Positions 34,568 through 44,014 are shown, counted from the first letter of the stretch. The stretch: 64,000 nt of DNA from Cyanobacteria bacterium REEB459 (GCA_018970085.1 JAGWXD010000005.1:62001-126000), one strand, 5' to 3'. The notes: generated by a model not told the origin, from the letters alone. Numbers and translations are program-made.

Positions 34568-37222
34568 CTAGGCCCCAGATGGGGGGCATCCGCCGGTGGC
34601 CTGCCCCTGGCCTGACCAGCTCGGCCCTGGCGATCTGGCCTCCAGGTCTGCCAGGCGACTGTTTAGCCGCTGATTAGTCTGTTTCAGCTCCTCCAGTTGC
34701 TGCTGGAGTTTTTCCACCGCTTTGTCCTTACCGATCGCCGCCTGCACTTTCTGTATCGCCTCCTCAGCCTGACGCCGGACGCGACCATCACTGGTTTGAT
34801 CCGCCAGGGATTGGAGTAGGGTCATGGCCTGGGGAGTCACCATGGCCCCCAGGGCGGCGACGACGGCCACCTGGGTAAGGAAAAAGGACTCCCGGGCGAT
34901 CGCCCTCAGCCGATCTAACACCCGCTCCTGATCGGCCTGGCTTTGCCCGGTGGAGATCGGCCCCAGGGCTTTAATGGCTTCCAGCCTGAGGGGTTGGGGA
35001 GTACCGGCAACGGTGTAGGTCAACAGCAGATCGAGGGCCTGGGGGGAAGACTTAAAGCTCTTCAGGGCGGCGATCGCTCCACAGCGCACCACCTCGTTCC
35101 ACCCTGGTGGTCCTGCCAAAATCGCCTCCAGTCGCTGGAGGGTTTTACCGTGTCTGGCCTGACCAGCCCCCTCTGCTGCCCCCACCTGGCCCAGGGCGGT
35201 GATGGCGGCGGCCTCCACGTAGTAACTGGGATCTCCCTGCTTGACCAGGGCTTTCAGGGCTTTGTAACTGGCCCTGGTTTTCAGTTGTCCCAGGGATTTG
35301 GCAGCCGCCCTCCGTACCCGCGCCTCTGGATCCGCCAGCGCCTGGATCAGAACCGGTTCTACCTGATCCAGTTGGATGGTAGCAATCTGCTCCGCCACCT
35401 CTGCCCGTACCCCCCAGAAGGGGTCCTGCTGCAGGGCCGTGGCCAGGGCTTGAACCGCCTCCAGACCTCCCTTTTTGGCCAGAGCGATGGCGGCCTGAAT
35501 CCGCGACAGGGGGTCAGGATCGTAGCGTAACTGGGCCTTTAGCTCCGGTAGGGGATACTCCAGGACGACGGTTTTGAGGTAGTGGTTGCCCTGGTCAAAG
35601 CTGATAAAGTCAGGCTTTCTTTCCAGGGGGAAGAAGAGGGTCTGTTGGTATTCGTGGAGACGCAGGGTGAGGGATTGTAAGTGCACCTTGGGTTCCCCGT
35701 GGTCTACCGTTTCCAGGTAACCAAAGGCGATGGGTAGGCGCAGGTCGAACAAACTGGAGGGGTGATCGGGTTTAGCCTGGGTTTGGGTGACGGTGAGTTT
35801 CGCCAGGTGGTTCTCCCCATCCCAACTGTAGGCGACCCGATAGTCGGGGTGGCCGCCCCGTAGTACGTACTGGTCGAACAGGGGCCGCAGATTGTGGCCC
35901 GTAGCCTGGTCGATGGCCCGCACCAGGTCAATGGTCTCCACGGTTTGGTGGGCGTAGGTTTGGACAAAATGTTGCATAGCCCGCCAGAATAGCTCTTCCC
36001 CCAATATTGCCCGGATCATGTGGTAGACCCCGGCTCCCTTTTCGTAAATGTGGCGGTCGTAGAGCTCGATCGCTTCGCGGTATACATGGGTGACCATGGG
36101 CCGACGATAGCGGCTTTTATCCTCCTCCAGGTAGGAACGCAGGTCCCCTAAGCGGTAGTAGGCCGCCTCGTCGGCGCCGTACTCCGCCTCGGTCCAGAGG
36201 GTCTCTGAGTAGGTGGCCATGCCCTCCTTCACCCAGGCATGGCTCCAGTGGTTAATTACCACCAGGTCGCCAAACCACTGGTGGGCCAGTTCATGCACCA
36301 CCAGGGCCTCGGCTGCGCGATTATCGATCGCGGCCCGGTCATCCAGCAGGCAGCGATCGGTAAGAATGGTCATGGAGGTATTTTCCATGCCGCCAAAAAT
36401 AAAATCGGCAGCGCAGACCTGGGCGTACTTAGAGAAGGGGTAGGGGTAGCCGTAGCGATCGCTGAGCAACTCTACCATGCGCGGTGTTTTGCCCATGGTT
36501 AACTGGGCCTGATGGGTACGGCCCTTTTCCACGTAGTAGGTGAGGGCAACATCCCGCCAGCGATCCTCAAGGCATTCAAAGTCTCCTACCGCCAGGGCCA
36601 ACAGGTAGGGGGGATGGACCTGGCGCTGGTACCAGTGGTAGATCGTTCCATCCTCTACCGTTTCCTGGCTGACCAGATCGCCATTGGCAATGGCCTGGTA
36701 GGGCTGGGGCACCCGTACCCGAATTTCCGAGGTAATCAGTTGACCAGGAAAGTCTAAACCGGGGAACCAATAACGGGAGTCTTCGTCTTCTCCCTGGGTC
36801 CATACCTGTACCGGTTTTGTGGGGTAGTCTGGGTCGGGAGCAATGAAATAAATACCCCGTTGGGGTTGCTCCAGTCGGTAGTGAAGGGTGATCTGAAGGG
36901 GTTTCCCCGCTACCATCGGTTGGGCCAGACGCACCTGAATCTGCTCGCCGTCGTAGTCAAAGGACTGGGGCCGATCCGCCACCGTCACCGCTTCAATGTG
37001 CTGGCCCACGGCGTTCAGGCTGATCCGATCGATGCCATCCCGAATTGGCTTGAGGCTGAGGGTGCAGGTGCCCTGACAGGTGCGCCGTTCCAGATCCAGG
37101 GCTAAATCCAGGGCGATGTGTTGCAACTGGGCGGGGCGATCGGGGTTGTAGTGGGGTTTGGCCCCCGGCAGGTCAAAAGCTTTATAGCCATTGTCTGGGT
37201 CAAAACGATGGGCGTTGGCCAT
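34568..37222 (-). CDS. M1 family aminopeptidase with HEAT repeats
   Basis: This 884-residue zinc metallopeptidase removes N-terminal residues from peptides. It has the exopeptidase motif GGMEN (canonical GAMEN), HELAHQW with His310, Glu311 and His314, and the third zinc ligand Glu333 at the canonical spacing. After about residue 560 come HEAT-like helical repeats (for example DPEARVRRAAAKSLGQL, VRCGAIAALKSF) and a C-terminal coiled coil (KLQQQLEELKQTNQRLNSRLADLEAR). The HEAT extension replaces the usual M1 C-terminal domain. ATG 37222 gives the family-like start MANAHRFDPDNGYKAFDLPGA; longer frames run into the icd terminator. Confidence 0.9.
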   Translation of the reverse strand: MANAHRFDPDNGYKAFDLPGAKPHYNPDRPAQLQHIALDLALDLERRTCQGTCTLSLKPIRDGIDRISLNAVGQHIEAVTVADRPQSFDYDGEQIQVRLAQPMVAGKPLQITLHYRLEQPQRGIYFIAPDPDYPTKPVQVWTQGEDEDSRYWFPGLDFPGQLITSEIRVRVPQPYQAIANGDLVSQETVEDGTIYHWYQRQVHPPYLLALAVGDFECLEDRWRDVALTYYVEKGRTHQAQLTMGKTPRMVELLSDRYGYPYPFSKYAQVCAADFIFGGMENTSMTILTDRCLLDDRAAIDNRAAEALVVHELAHQWFGDLVVINHWSHAWVKEGMATYSETLWTEAEYGADEAAYYRLGDLRSYLEEDKSRYRRPMVTHVYREAIELYDRHIYEKGAGVYHMIRAILGEELFWRAMQHFVQTYAHQTVETIDLVRAIDQATGHNLRPLFDQYVLRGGHPDYRVAYSWDGENHLAKLTVTQTQAKPDHPSSLFDLRLPIAFGYLETVDHGEPKVHLQSLTLRLHEYQQTLFFPLERKPDFISFDQGNHYLKTVVLEYPLPELKAQLRYDPDPLSRIQAAIALAKKGGLEAVQALATALQQDPFWGVRAEVAEQIATIQLDQVEPVLIQALADPEARVRRAAAKSLGQLKTRASYKALKALVKQGDPSYYVEAAAITALGQVGAAEGAGQARHGKTLQRLEAILAGPPGWNEVVRCGAIAALKSFKSSPQALDLLLTYTVAGTPQPLRLEAIKALGPISTGQSQADQERVLDRLRAIARESFFLTQVAVVAALGAMVTPQAMTLLQSLADQTSDGRVRRQAEEAIQKVQAAIGKDKAVEKLQQQLEELKQTNQRLNSRLADLEARSPGPSWSGQGQATGGCPPSGA

Positions 37223-37262
37223 AGGATAAAACCATTCAGAAACAGTGCACAACTTAGCCAAT

Positions 37263-37301
37263 CCGCCTGGGGAAACCGCCCTCAGCGTTTCCCCCAGGCG
37301 G
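37263..37301 (-). terminator. icd terminator hairpin
   Basis: CCGCCTGGGGAAAC (37263-37276) pairs with GTTTCCCCCAGGCGG (37287-37301) with one bulged C, giving a strong 14-bp stem just past the icd stop. There is no T-tract on the minus strand, so termination may be incomplete and may feed the aminopeptidase gene. Confidence 0.65.
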
Positions 37302-37307
37302 ACTGCA

Positions 37308-38735
37308 TTAATCGCTAAAGTGGCGAATAATGGCCTCGGCAAACTCCGAACACTTCAGCGGCGGTTTAACCGGCGGTTCCATCAAACGCGCCAGGTCGTA
37401 GGTCACCTCCCGATTGGCGATCGCACCACTGATACCATTTTTAATTAAATCTGCCGCCTCCTGCCAGCCCATGTACTCCAGCATCATGACTCCAGATAAA
37501 ATCACCGATCCAGGATTAATGCGGTCCAGGCCAGCATGCTTGGGGGCGGTACCGTGGGTGGCCTCGAAGATGGCGCAGGTATCTCCTATGTTGGCCCCGG
37601 GGCCCATGCCTAGGCCGCCGACGATGGCAGCGGCGGCGTCGGAAAGATAGTCCCCATTCAGGTTCATGGTAGCCAGAATGGAGTACTCATCGGGACGGGT
37701 CTGAATTTGCTGAAAGATGCTGTCGGCGATGCGATCGTTCACCATCACCTTGGTTTTCCACTGGCCATTGCCGTGGCTGGCCCAGATAGTCTCTAAGATG
37801 GCCCCAACCTCGGCACAGATAGAGGCTTTTTTCTCTGCCGTCAGGGCATCGTAGCCCGGTTCAATCAGGCGGGCATTATCCTCCACCGACAGATCGGGGT
37901 TGGCCTCTTTGTTAGCCAGCACCCAAGATTCGCGCTCCGTTATACAGTCCTGGCGAAACTCGGTAGTAGCCAGTTCGTAGCCCCAGTCCCGAAAGGCCCC
38001 CTCGGTGTATTTCATGATATTGCCCTTATGCACCAGGGTCACCTGCTGCTTCTCAGGGGGGAGCCGCAGGGCATGCTTGATGGCCCGTCGCACCAGGCGT
38101 TGACTGCCCCGTTTACTAATGGGTTTAATGCCGATACCGGAGTCCAGGGGAATTTGTTTTTTGCCGTGCTCTGGTGTAGACGGAATCAACTCGGTATTGA
38201 GCAGGGTAATCAGGCGATCGCCGATGGGATCCCCCTGTTTCCACTCAATTCCCAGGTAGATATCTTCGGTGTTTTCTCGATAGATAATTACATCTAACTT
38301 TTCTGGACTGCGATGGGGGGAGGGCGTTCCCGCATAGTACTTACAAGGCCGCACGCAGGCGTAGAGGTCGTGAATCTGGCGTAGAGCCACATTCAGGGAA
38401 CGAATGCCACCCCCAATTGGAGTCGTGAGGGGGCCCTTAATGGCCACACCATACTCCTGAATCGCCTTCAGGGTGTCTTCTGGAAGATACTGATAGGTGC
38501 CGTACTGCTCGCAGGCTTCGTCACCGGCATAGACTTTAAACCAAACAATTTTCCGCTGACCGCCGTAGGCCGCTGCTACCGCTGCATCAAATACCCGTTG
38601 AGCCGCTGGCCAGATATCCACCCCCGTTCCATCCCCACGAATATAGGGAACTATAGGAATGTCTGGCACCACAGGTTCGCCATTCTTAAAGGTGATGCGT
38701 TCGCCCGCAGAGGGGGGAGTAATCCGTTGGTACAT
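37308..38735 (-). CDS. icd: NADP-dependent isocitrate dehydrogenase
   Basis: This 475-residue enzyme makes 2-oxoglutarate, the carbon skeleton for ammonium assimilation and the signal for NtcA and PII. Features: [10 protein letters not shown]-type nucleotide-binding opening ([15 protein letters not shown]), [20 protein letters not shown] with the substrate-binding Ser and Arg, [14 protein letters not shown], and a coenzyme-binding region near [11 protein letters not shown] 38735 ([16 protein letters not shown]) is preferred to the frame start at 38759. A perfect NtcA consensus lies upstream at 38842-38855. Confidence 0.97.
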   Translation of the reverse strand: MYQRITPPSAGERITFKNGEPVVPDIPIVPYIRGDGTGVDIWPAAQRVFDAAVAAAYGGQRKIVWFKVYAGDEACEQYGTYQYLPEDTLKAIQEYGVAIKGPLTTPIGGGIRSLNVALRQIHDLYACVRPCKYYAGTPSPHRSPEKLDVIIYRENTEDIYLGIEWKQGDPIGDRLITLLNTELIPSTPEHGKKQIPLDSGIGIKPISKRGSQRLVRRAIKHALRLPPEKQQVTLVHKGNIMKYTEGAFRDWGYELATTEFRQDCITERESWVLANKEANPDLSVEDNARLIEPGYDALTAEKKASICAEVGAILETIWASHGNGQWKTKVMVNDRIADSIFQQIQTRPDEYSILATMNLNGDYLSDAAAAIVGGLGMGPGANIGDTCAIFEATHGTAPKHAGLDRINPGSVILSGVMMLEYMGWQEAADLIKNGISGAIANREVTYDLARLMEPPVKPPLKCSEFAEAIIRHFSD

Positions 38736-38788
38736 CGCAAATTGCCCAGAATACGACAAAACAACCCACAGTCTAATCTGGTTTAGTT

Positions 38789-38819
38789 CCTAAATCCGCT
38801 TGTTTAACAACGATTTAGG
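38789..38819 (-). promoter_or_regulatory. inverted repeat at the icd promoter
   Basis: CCTAAATC (38789-38796) and GATTTAGG (38812-38819) form a perfect eight-base inverted repeat, with TTGTT-T-AACAA nested inside. It lies where the icd -10 element and transcription start would fall relative to the NtcA site, so it may be an operator or 5' UTR hairpin. Confidence 0.5.
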
Positions 38820-38841
38820 CAGGGTAGGAAATTTTTTTTTC

Positions 38842-38855
38842 GTACCCGGGTCTAC
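38842..38855. promoter_or_regulatory. NtcA binding site consensus GTA-N8-TAC
   Basis: GTA-CCCGGGTC-TAC matches the NtcA palindrome exactly. On the minus strand it sits about 24 bases before TAAATC, a poor but usable -10 for icd, which is a known NtcA target in cyanobacteria. It could also serve the divergent response regulator. Confidence 0.7.
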
Positions 38856-38913
38856 TCCCGTGCAGAGGGCTGGAGTCTTAATAGCTGAGGATACTAACTA
38901 AAGGGCTATACCT

Positions 38914-39564
38914 ATGAAAACCGTATTGATCGTTGATGATGATGAAATTCTACAACTGGCCTTGAGTCGCCGCCTTGAAGCCCAGGGATTTACGGTTATG
39001 CAAGCAACTTCGGGACAAGAAGCCCTTGATATGCTGACTACCCAGCCGGCAGATGCAGTAGTTTCTGACATTTTGATGCCCGGTATGGATGGCTTTGAGT
39101 TCTGCCGTCAACTGCGTTCCAGCCCGATTGGACAGATTGTGCCCTTTATCTTTCTCTCCAGTTTGGCAGAGGTGCGCGATCGGGTGCAGGGACATTTGAT
39201 TGGTGCCGATGATTACCTGGTCAAACCCTTTCACGCCCAGGAGTTAATCGCTAAGGTGAAGGGGGGCATCGCCCGGTCAGAACGGGTGAATGATACCCTT
39301 GAGCATCGCCTTCAACAGGCCAAGACTATCACCGCTCCGCCCCTGCCTGATTGCCTGTCAACGGCAGAGGCTAAGGTATTCTGGCAGGTGATTCAGGGAT
39401 GGACCAACAAAGAAATCGCCCAACACCTGTTTCTCAGTCCCCGTACGGTGCAGACCCATCTCAGCAATATTCTGGCCAAGTTGAAACTCAAAAATCGCTC
39501 CCAGCTGGTGCGCTATGCCTTTGAGCAGGGGTACAAATCAACCGAGGAAAGCCCCGGAGCTTAA
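38914..39564 (+). CDS. NarL-type response regulator
   Basis: This 216-residue regulator has a receiver domain (VLIVDDDE at 4-11, SDILMPGMDG with the phosphoryl-accepting Asp at about 50, and VKPF with Lys near 109) and a C-terminal LuxR/NarL helix-turn-helix (GWTNKEIAQHLFLSPRTVQTHLSNILAKLKLKNRSQLVRYA). No kinase gene is adjacent. It resembles Ycf29/TctD-like cyanobacterial regulators but I do not assign a name. It is divergent from icd and may share the NtcA-bound region. Confidence 0.88.
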   Translation: MKTVLIVDDDEILQLALSRRLEAQGFTVMQATSGQEALDMLTTQPADAVVSDILMPGMDGFEFCRQLRSSPIGQIVPFIFLSSLAEVRDRVQGHLIGADDYLVKPFHAQELIAKVKGGIARSERVNDTLEHRLQQAKTITAPPLPDCLSTAEAKVFWQVIQGWTNKEIAQHLFLSPRTVQTHLSNILAKLKLKNRSQLVRYAFEQGYKSTEESPGA

Positions 39565-39582
39565 TTTCCAGTGGTGCTCCCC

Positions 39583-39599
39583 AGCCCCCCTGGGGGGCT
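39583..39599. terminator. hairpin between convergent genes
   Basis: AGCCCCCC-T-GGGGGGCT forms a G/C-rich stem between the response regulator and yggT stops. It lacks a T-tract on either strand but lies exactly where a shared terminator is expected. Confidence 0.5.
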
Positions 39600-39883
39600 T
39601 AGCCTCCCATTTTCAATAAACCCTGCTGCCCGATCAGTAATTCTCGTAGTAGGGTAATCAGCCCTACCCAGATAATTGGTGCGATATCAACCCCACCAAT
39701 CGGGGGCACTACTTTACGTACCGGAGATAGCAGGGGTTCCGTAGGCCAGATCACCAATACCAGGGGGAAGCGGGTCAGGTCTACCTGGGGATACCAGGTG
39801 AGTACAATACGAAAGATAAAGAGTAGGGTCATGACTCCCAATCCGATACCCAACCCGACATTGATTACAGCGGTTGTCCCCAT
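39599..39883 (-). CDS. YggT family membrane protein
   Basis: This 94-residue protein has two hydrophobic helices (VGLGIGLGVMTLLFIFRIVLTW and VDIAPIIWVGLITLLRELLI) around the conserved YggT stretch PTEPLLSPVRKVVPPIGGVDIAP. In plants and cyanobacteria relatives take part in chloroplast/thylakoid protein maturation (CCB3-like) or cell-division and osmotic tolerance roles; its precise job here is unknown. ATG 39883 gives the usual short N-terminus. Confidence 0.85.
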   Translation of the reverse strand: MGTTAVINVGLGIGLGVMTLLFIFRIVLTWYPQVDLTRFPLVLVIWPTEPLLSPVRKVVPPIGGVDIAPIIWVGLITLLRELLIGQQGLLKMGG

Positions 39884-40073
39884 GGCTTTTCGTCGCAAAT
39901 ACTAACGGCAAATAATCGCAAACACCAAACCTATCCTGGCGGCGCTGGGCCTCTCTAAGGCTTGGTACTGTCTACCCTGATATCCCTGTAAAACCAGTTT
40001 AACCTGATTAGACAGCGGGGGGAGGGTCGGAGGGCAATAGTATAATGCCTACACTGGTTTTCCCCTATAATCT

Positions 40074-41543
40074 ATGACCGTTGTTTTATACAACACCCTG
40101 AGCCGCCGTAAGGAACCCCTGGAAACCCTGGAGCCGGGCAAAGTCAACATTTACTGCTGTGGCGTGACGGTCTATGACCACTGCCACCTGGGCCATGCTC
40201 GCTGTTACGTCGTCTGGGATACGGTGCGTCGTTATCTGCAGTGGCGGGGTTATGGGGTCTATTACGTACAAAACTTCACCGATATCGATGACAAAATTCT
40301 CAATCGGGCCCGGACCGAAAACACCTCTATGCAAACCGTGGCCGATCGCTACACAGCGGCCTACTTTGAGGACATGGCCCGGCTGAATATTCTGGAGGCC
40401 GATGCCTACACCTACGCCACCAAAACCCTGGATGGCATTCAGCGGTTGATTGGCGAACTGGAACACAAGGGTTACGCCTATCCGGCTGACGGTGATGTGT
40501 ACTACGCTGTTCGTAAGTTTGCGGGATACGGTAAGCTGTCGGGCCGTCGGTTAGAAGATCTACAGGCAGGGGCTAGTGGTCGGGTCAACCCCAGTGAAAC
40601 CCTGAAGCACGACCCCTTTGATTTTGCCCTTTGGAAGGCCGCCAAACCCGGCGAACCCTCCTGGTCTTCCCCCTGGGGACCGGGGCGACCTGGCTGGCAC
40701 ATTGAATGTTCGGCCATGATTCGAGAGCAGCTGGCCGATACCATCGATATCCATATGGGAGGCAGTGATCTGATCTTTCCCCACCACGAAAATGAAATTG
40801 CCCAGTCAGAGGCCGCTACCGGTAAACCCCTCGCTCGCTACTGGATGCACAACGGCATGGTGAATGTGGGAGGAGAGAAAATGTCCAAATCCCTGGGCAA
40901 CTTTACCACCATTCGCCAGTTGTTTGAGACCAACCCGGGCCTCAGTCCCATGGCTTTGCGGTTGTTTCTGTTACAGGGCCAGTACCGTAAACCAGTGGAT
41001 TTTACTGCGGTAGCCCTGGCCGCGGCTCAAAATAGCTGGCACACCCTGCGGGAAGGGTTGGAATTTGGCCCTCAATTTGGCCCCAACCTGGGTTGGCAAC
41101 CGCAGGACTTAGCCGCAGAGGCCGCTGTCCTGGATAGGGAGACAGCCTCTGTACAGACCTTCCAGGTCGCTATGGATGACGACTTTAATACCGCGGGTGG
41201 GCTGGCGGTGTTGTTTGATCTGGCCAAGGATCTGCGCCGGGCGGGCAATTTGATCACCCATACCGGCGGGGCGGACACCGACAGTGAGACCCTGAAAAAC
41301 CAATGGCAAACTCTAGTCACTCTGGCTCAGGTGCTGGGGTTGCAAGCAGGCCCTAAGCATCAACCGGAGTCTCCCCCTGGACTATCGGTGGCGGCGATAG
41401 AAGAGCTGCTGGACCAACGGCAGCAGGCCCGGGCCGCTAAGGATTTTGCTGCTAGCGATCGAATTCGCGATCAGCTCCAGGCTGGGGGCATTGCCCTGAT
41501 CGATAAACCTGGCGGGGTCACTGAATGGTATCGCCAGAGTTAA
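40074..41543 (+). CDS. cysS: cysteinyl-tRNA synthetase
   Basis: This 489-residue class I enzyme charges tRNA-Cys. It shows the HIGH-type motif HLGHA (residues 38-42), Cys29 and later Cys/His zinc ligands, the anticodon helix-bundle part, and KMSKS in GGEKMSKSLGNFTT. Length is normal. Its last 26 bases overlap the end of the convergent alpha/beta hydrolase gene. Confidence 0.97.
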   Translation: MTVVLYNTLSRRKEPLETLEPGKVNIYCCGVTVYDHCHLGHARCYVVWDTVRRYLQWRGYGVYYVQNFTDIDDKILNRARTENTSMQTVADRYTAAYFEDMARLNILEADAYTYATKTLDGIQRLIGELEHKGYAYPADGDVYYAVRKFAGYGKLSGRRLEDLQAGASGRVNPSETLKHDPFDFALWKAAKPGEPSWSSPWGPGRPGWHIECSAMIREQLADTIDIHMGGSDLIFPHHENEIAQSEAATGKPLARYWMHNGMVNVGGEKMSKSLGNFTTIRQLFETNPGLSPMALRLFLLQGQYRKPVDFTAVALAAAQNSWHTLREGLEFGPQFGPNLGWQPQDLAAEAAVLDRETASVQTFQVAMDDDFNTAGGLAVLFDLAKDLRRAGNLITHTGGADTDSETLKNQWQTLVTLAQVLGLQAGPKHQPESPPGLSVAAIEELLDQRQQARAAKDFAASDRIRDQLQAGGIALIDKPGGVTEWYRQS

Positions 41544-42438
41544 ACCTATCAAGTTCCTGGAGCCAACCTAATAGGAGGGGATTCACTACTTCGGGCCGTT
41601 CATCGTGGGGGCAGTGCCCTGTCTCGGCGATACTGTGGAAGGTAACTGGAGCAGAGCGATCTGGATCTTGGGATAGTTTACGGTAGATTTCAGCTCCCTG
41701 AATGGGTGTCCAGGGATCCTTTTCACCCCACAGAACCAGCAGGGGATGGGCGATCGCGGGTAAAAGTTCACCGGGTCGGGGACCGGCGGGGGCGGTGATG
41801 ATCGAGGCAAAAACCTTTTGAGCGGTTGATCTGGAGGCTGGGGTGTAGATCATATCCACCAGTTCTGGGGTAATGGCCGCCTGGTTGCAGTACACCTGAC
41901 GGAGGGAATTGCGAATATTGCCCTTGCGTCGGACCTGGTTAAACAGGATCGGACCGACCCAGTTGGAACTCACCAATTGGGTGAAGGCCGCCATTACCCA
42001 ACTCAGGGGGGCCTGCAGTTCATCGGGGCGGTGGTTCAAACCCCCGGCGCAATTGAGGACGGCTCCGGCCCGGGCGGTGCCAGGATGATCCGCTAACATC
42101 ATCAGGGTGAGGAGGCCACCAATGGAATTACCTATGTAGACCGTCGGCGCCTGAATAAACTGGCTCCAGAAGTCGTACAACAGGGTCTGCCAGAGTTCTA
42201 AGCTGTAGGCCATCGCCGGTTGATCGGAGTCTCCAAAGCCCAACAAATCAAGGGCATAAACTCGATATCCGGCTTGGGCTAGGGGAGTAATATTCTTGCG
42301 CCAGTGGCCCAGGGATGCGCCAAAACCGTGGATTAACAGAATCGGCTGGCCCGATCCCTCGACAGTATAGGTAATCCGATGCCCCTGCCAGGTCCAGAGC
42401 TGTTTATCAAGGGTGGTAGGGGGGAGTTGGACAACCAT
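41518..42438 (-). CDS. alpha/beta hydrolase
   Basis: This 306-residue alpha/beta hydrolase has the oxyanion segment HGFGASLGHWRKN, nucleophile elbow GNSIGG (Ser), an acid in LWGEKDPWTPIQG and the catalytic His in AETGHCPHDERPEVV. It resembles plant and cyanobacterial pheophytinase-like or haloperoxidase-like hydrolases; the substrate is unknown. It ends inside the cysS 3' end in antisense (26 bases). Confidence 0.85.
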   Translation of the reverse strand: MVVQLPPTTLDKQLWTWQGHRITYTVEGSGQPILLIHGFGASLGHWRKNITPLAQAGYRVYALDLLGFGDSDQPAMAYSLELWQTLLYDFWSQFIQAPTVYIGNSIGGLLTLMMLADHPGTARAGAVLNCAGGLNHRPDELQAPLSWVMAAFTQLVSSNWVGPILFNQVRRKGNIRNSLRQVYCNQAAITPELVDMIYTPASRSTAQKVFASIITAPAGPRPGELLPAIAHPLLVLWGEKDPWTPIQGAEIYRKLSQDPDRSAPVTFHSIAETGHCPHDERPEVVNPLLLGWLQELDRFNSGDTIQ

Positions 42439-42569
42439 GGGACAAGTGTAACCTTTTATGAACCTTCTCCTATCATAGCTAACTTCCCACCCGAGGGTCG
42501 AGTCAGTCCTCTATCAAGAGAGTGAGCATACCCGCCTTTGTCCAACTGCCCATCCTCATTGATTGGGAA

Positions 42570-42806
42570 TTACAGCCTGGCATGGGCACCATCACAGAAG
42601 GGTGGGTTTTGACTGTGCTTGCAGGCGCAGAGGGCAACCCGCTTTTCGGCCTCCAGGGTAAACTTCCTGGGGGTGAAGTCTGTTCCCTGGTGGCCGCCAT
42701 CACAGAAGGGTTGGTTGGCGGATCGACCACAGGTACACCAGTAGTAATCGCCTGCCCCTAGGGTGGTGACAACGGGCTTGGTATCGGCAATAAAGGGTTC
42801 AGCCAT
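42570..42806 (-). CDS. double CDGSH iron-sulfur protein
   Basis: This 78-residue protein contains two CDGSH-type [2Fe-2S] motifs, C-T-C-x10-C-D-G-G-H and C-A-C-x10-C-D-G-A-H, each with three Cys and one His (mitoNEET-like ligation). Tandem CDGSH proteins carry two redox-active, acid-labile clusters. It starts MAEPFIADTKPVVTTLGAGDYYWCTC, is soluble, and is divergent from a LysR regulator, suggesting that regulator controls it. Confidence 0.9.
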   Translation of the reverse strand: MAEPFIADTKPVVTTLGAGDYYWCTCGRSANQPFCDGGHQGTDFTPRKFTLEAEKRVALCACKHSQNPPFCDGAHARL

Positions 42807-42894
42807 GGGGGTTTTCCTCGACTAGGTAGGGGGACAACGGTCAAAAAGGTGACAGAAAGGATATGGATTCATCCTGTTTTTACCCTAGAGTGAA

Positions 42895-42955
42895 TCTTCT
42901 AAAAAGACAATAATTAATTTAAGAAACACATTGTCTCCTAAAAGAAGACAGTCTT
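42895..42955. promoter_or_regulatory. candidate LysR operator sites
   Basis: The 166-base region between the CDGSH and LysR genes holds TCTT-N5-AAGA (42895-42907), TGTCT-N9-AGACA (42932-42950) and the perfect palindrome AAGAC-A-GTCTT (42945-42955). LysR proteins bind interrupted palindromes of T-N11-A type in divergent promoters, so these are plausible sites, though no site is proven. Confidence 0.5.
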
Positions 42956-42972
42956 AGTCTGCCCTCCCTACC

Positions 42973-43884
42973 ATGGACAAATTCGAGAGCATTCGCGCCT
43001 TTACCCAAGTGGTGGAATCCGGTGGCTTTGCCGCTGCAGCCCGCAAAATAGGCCTATCCCGTTCGGCGGTGAACAAACTGGTGATCAACTTGGAAGACGA
43101 CCTGCAAACCCAACTGTTGCACCGCACCACCCGGCAGGTATCGACCACGGCGGCGGGTCGGGCCTTCTATCAACGGTGTATCAGTATCCTGGCGGATTTG
43201 GAGGAGGCCGAACTGGCCCTATCCCGATTACAGCAGGAACCGAGGGGAACCCTGCGGGTCAATGCACCGATGACCTTTGGTGTGCTGCACCTGGGTCCTT
43301 TATTGGTGGACTTTATGGCCCAATATCCCGATTTGCAGATCGAACTGAGCCTAAACGATCGCTTTATCGACCCCATCGACGAGGGCTTTGATGTCACGGT
43401 ACGCATCGCCCCAACCCCCGGTGCCACTGGCTTGATTGCCCATCCCTTAGCCCCTTGCCCGATGGTCATCTGTGCCGCCCCCAGCTACCTTGAACAACGG
43501 GGTACCCCCACCCAGCCCAGCCACCTTACGGATCATGCCTGTCTCCACTACGGCCACCATGCCCAGGACAATAGCTGGACCCTCACCGATGGTGGCCAGG
43601 GGCAAACGGTGGTACCGGTTCAGGGTCCGATCTGCTGCAACAACGGCGAGGTCCTAACCCAGGCGGCCCTGGCGGGGTTGGGTATTGTGCTGATGCCCCG
43701 GTTCATTGTGGAGGATGCCCTTCAGCGAGGGCAATTGCAGCCAATTTTGACGAACTTTTGCCCTCCCGGTAGCCAAATCTATGCCCTCTACCCGGTCAAC
43801 CGCCATCTCTCGGTGAAGGTGAAGGTACTGATTGAGTTTTTGCAGCAGCGGTTGGCTTTGGGCCGCCTCTCCAGCCCAGCCTGA
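42973..43884 (+). CDS. LysR family transcription regulator
   Basis: This 303-residue regulator has a winged helix-turn-helix at residues 1-60 (FESIRAFTQVVESGGFAAAARKIGLSRSAVNKLVINLED) and a two-lobed effector-binding domain. The DNA-binding part and LHRTTRQVSTTAAGR resemble the CrgA/PA0477-like subgroup. The effector is unknown. It is divergent from the double-CDGSH gene, the usual layout for a LysR and its target, and palindromes lie between them. Confidence 0.92.
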   Translation: MDKFESIRAFTQVVESGGFAAAARKIGLSRSAVNKLVINLEDDLQTQLLHRTTRQVSTTAAGRAFYQRCISILADLEEAELALSRLQQEPRGTLRVNAPMTFGVLHLGPLLVDFMAQYPDLQIELSLNDRFIDPIDEGFDVTVRIAPTPGATGLIAHPLAPCPMVICAAPSYLEQRGTPTQPSHLTDHACLHYGHHAQDNSWTLTDGGQGQTVVPVQGPICCNNGEVLTQAALAGLGIVLMPRFIVEDALQRGQLQPILTNFCPPGSQIYALYPVNRHLSVKVKVLIEFLQQRLALGRLSSPA

Positions 43885-44014
43885 GGCCCTTGACCAGCGG
43901 CAACGGAAACTGGTGAGCCAGCGTAGGGCACTCAGGAGCCTATAGCAGGGTAGACTCAGCTGCTTATTTGGCTTAAACCCCTAATGTCCTGATGATGGAT
44001 GTATTGGTCAAGCC

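Noticed and set aside
38831-38840. Run of nine T flanking the NtcA site as a terminator
   Set aside because: No stem precedes the run in the right place; it is more likely promoter spacing.
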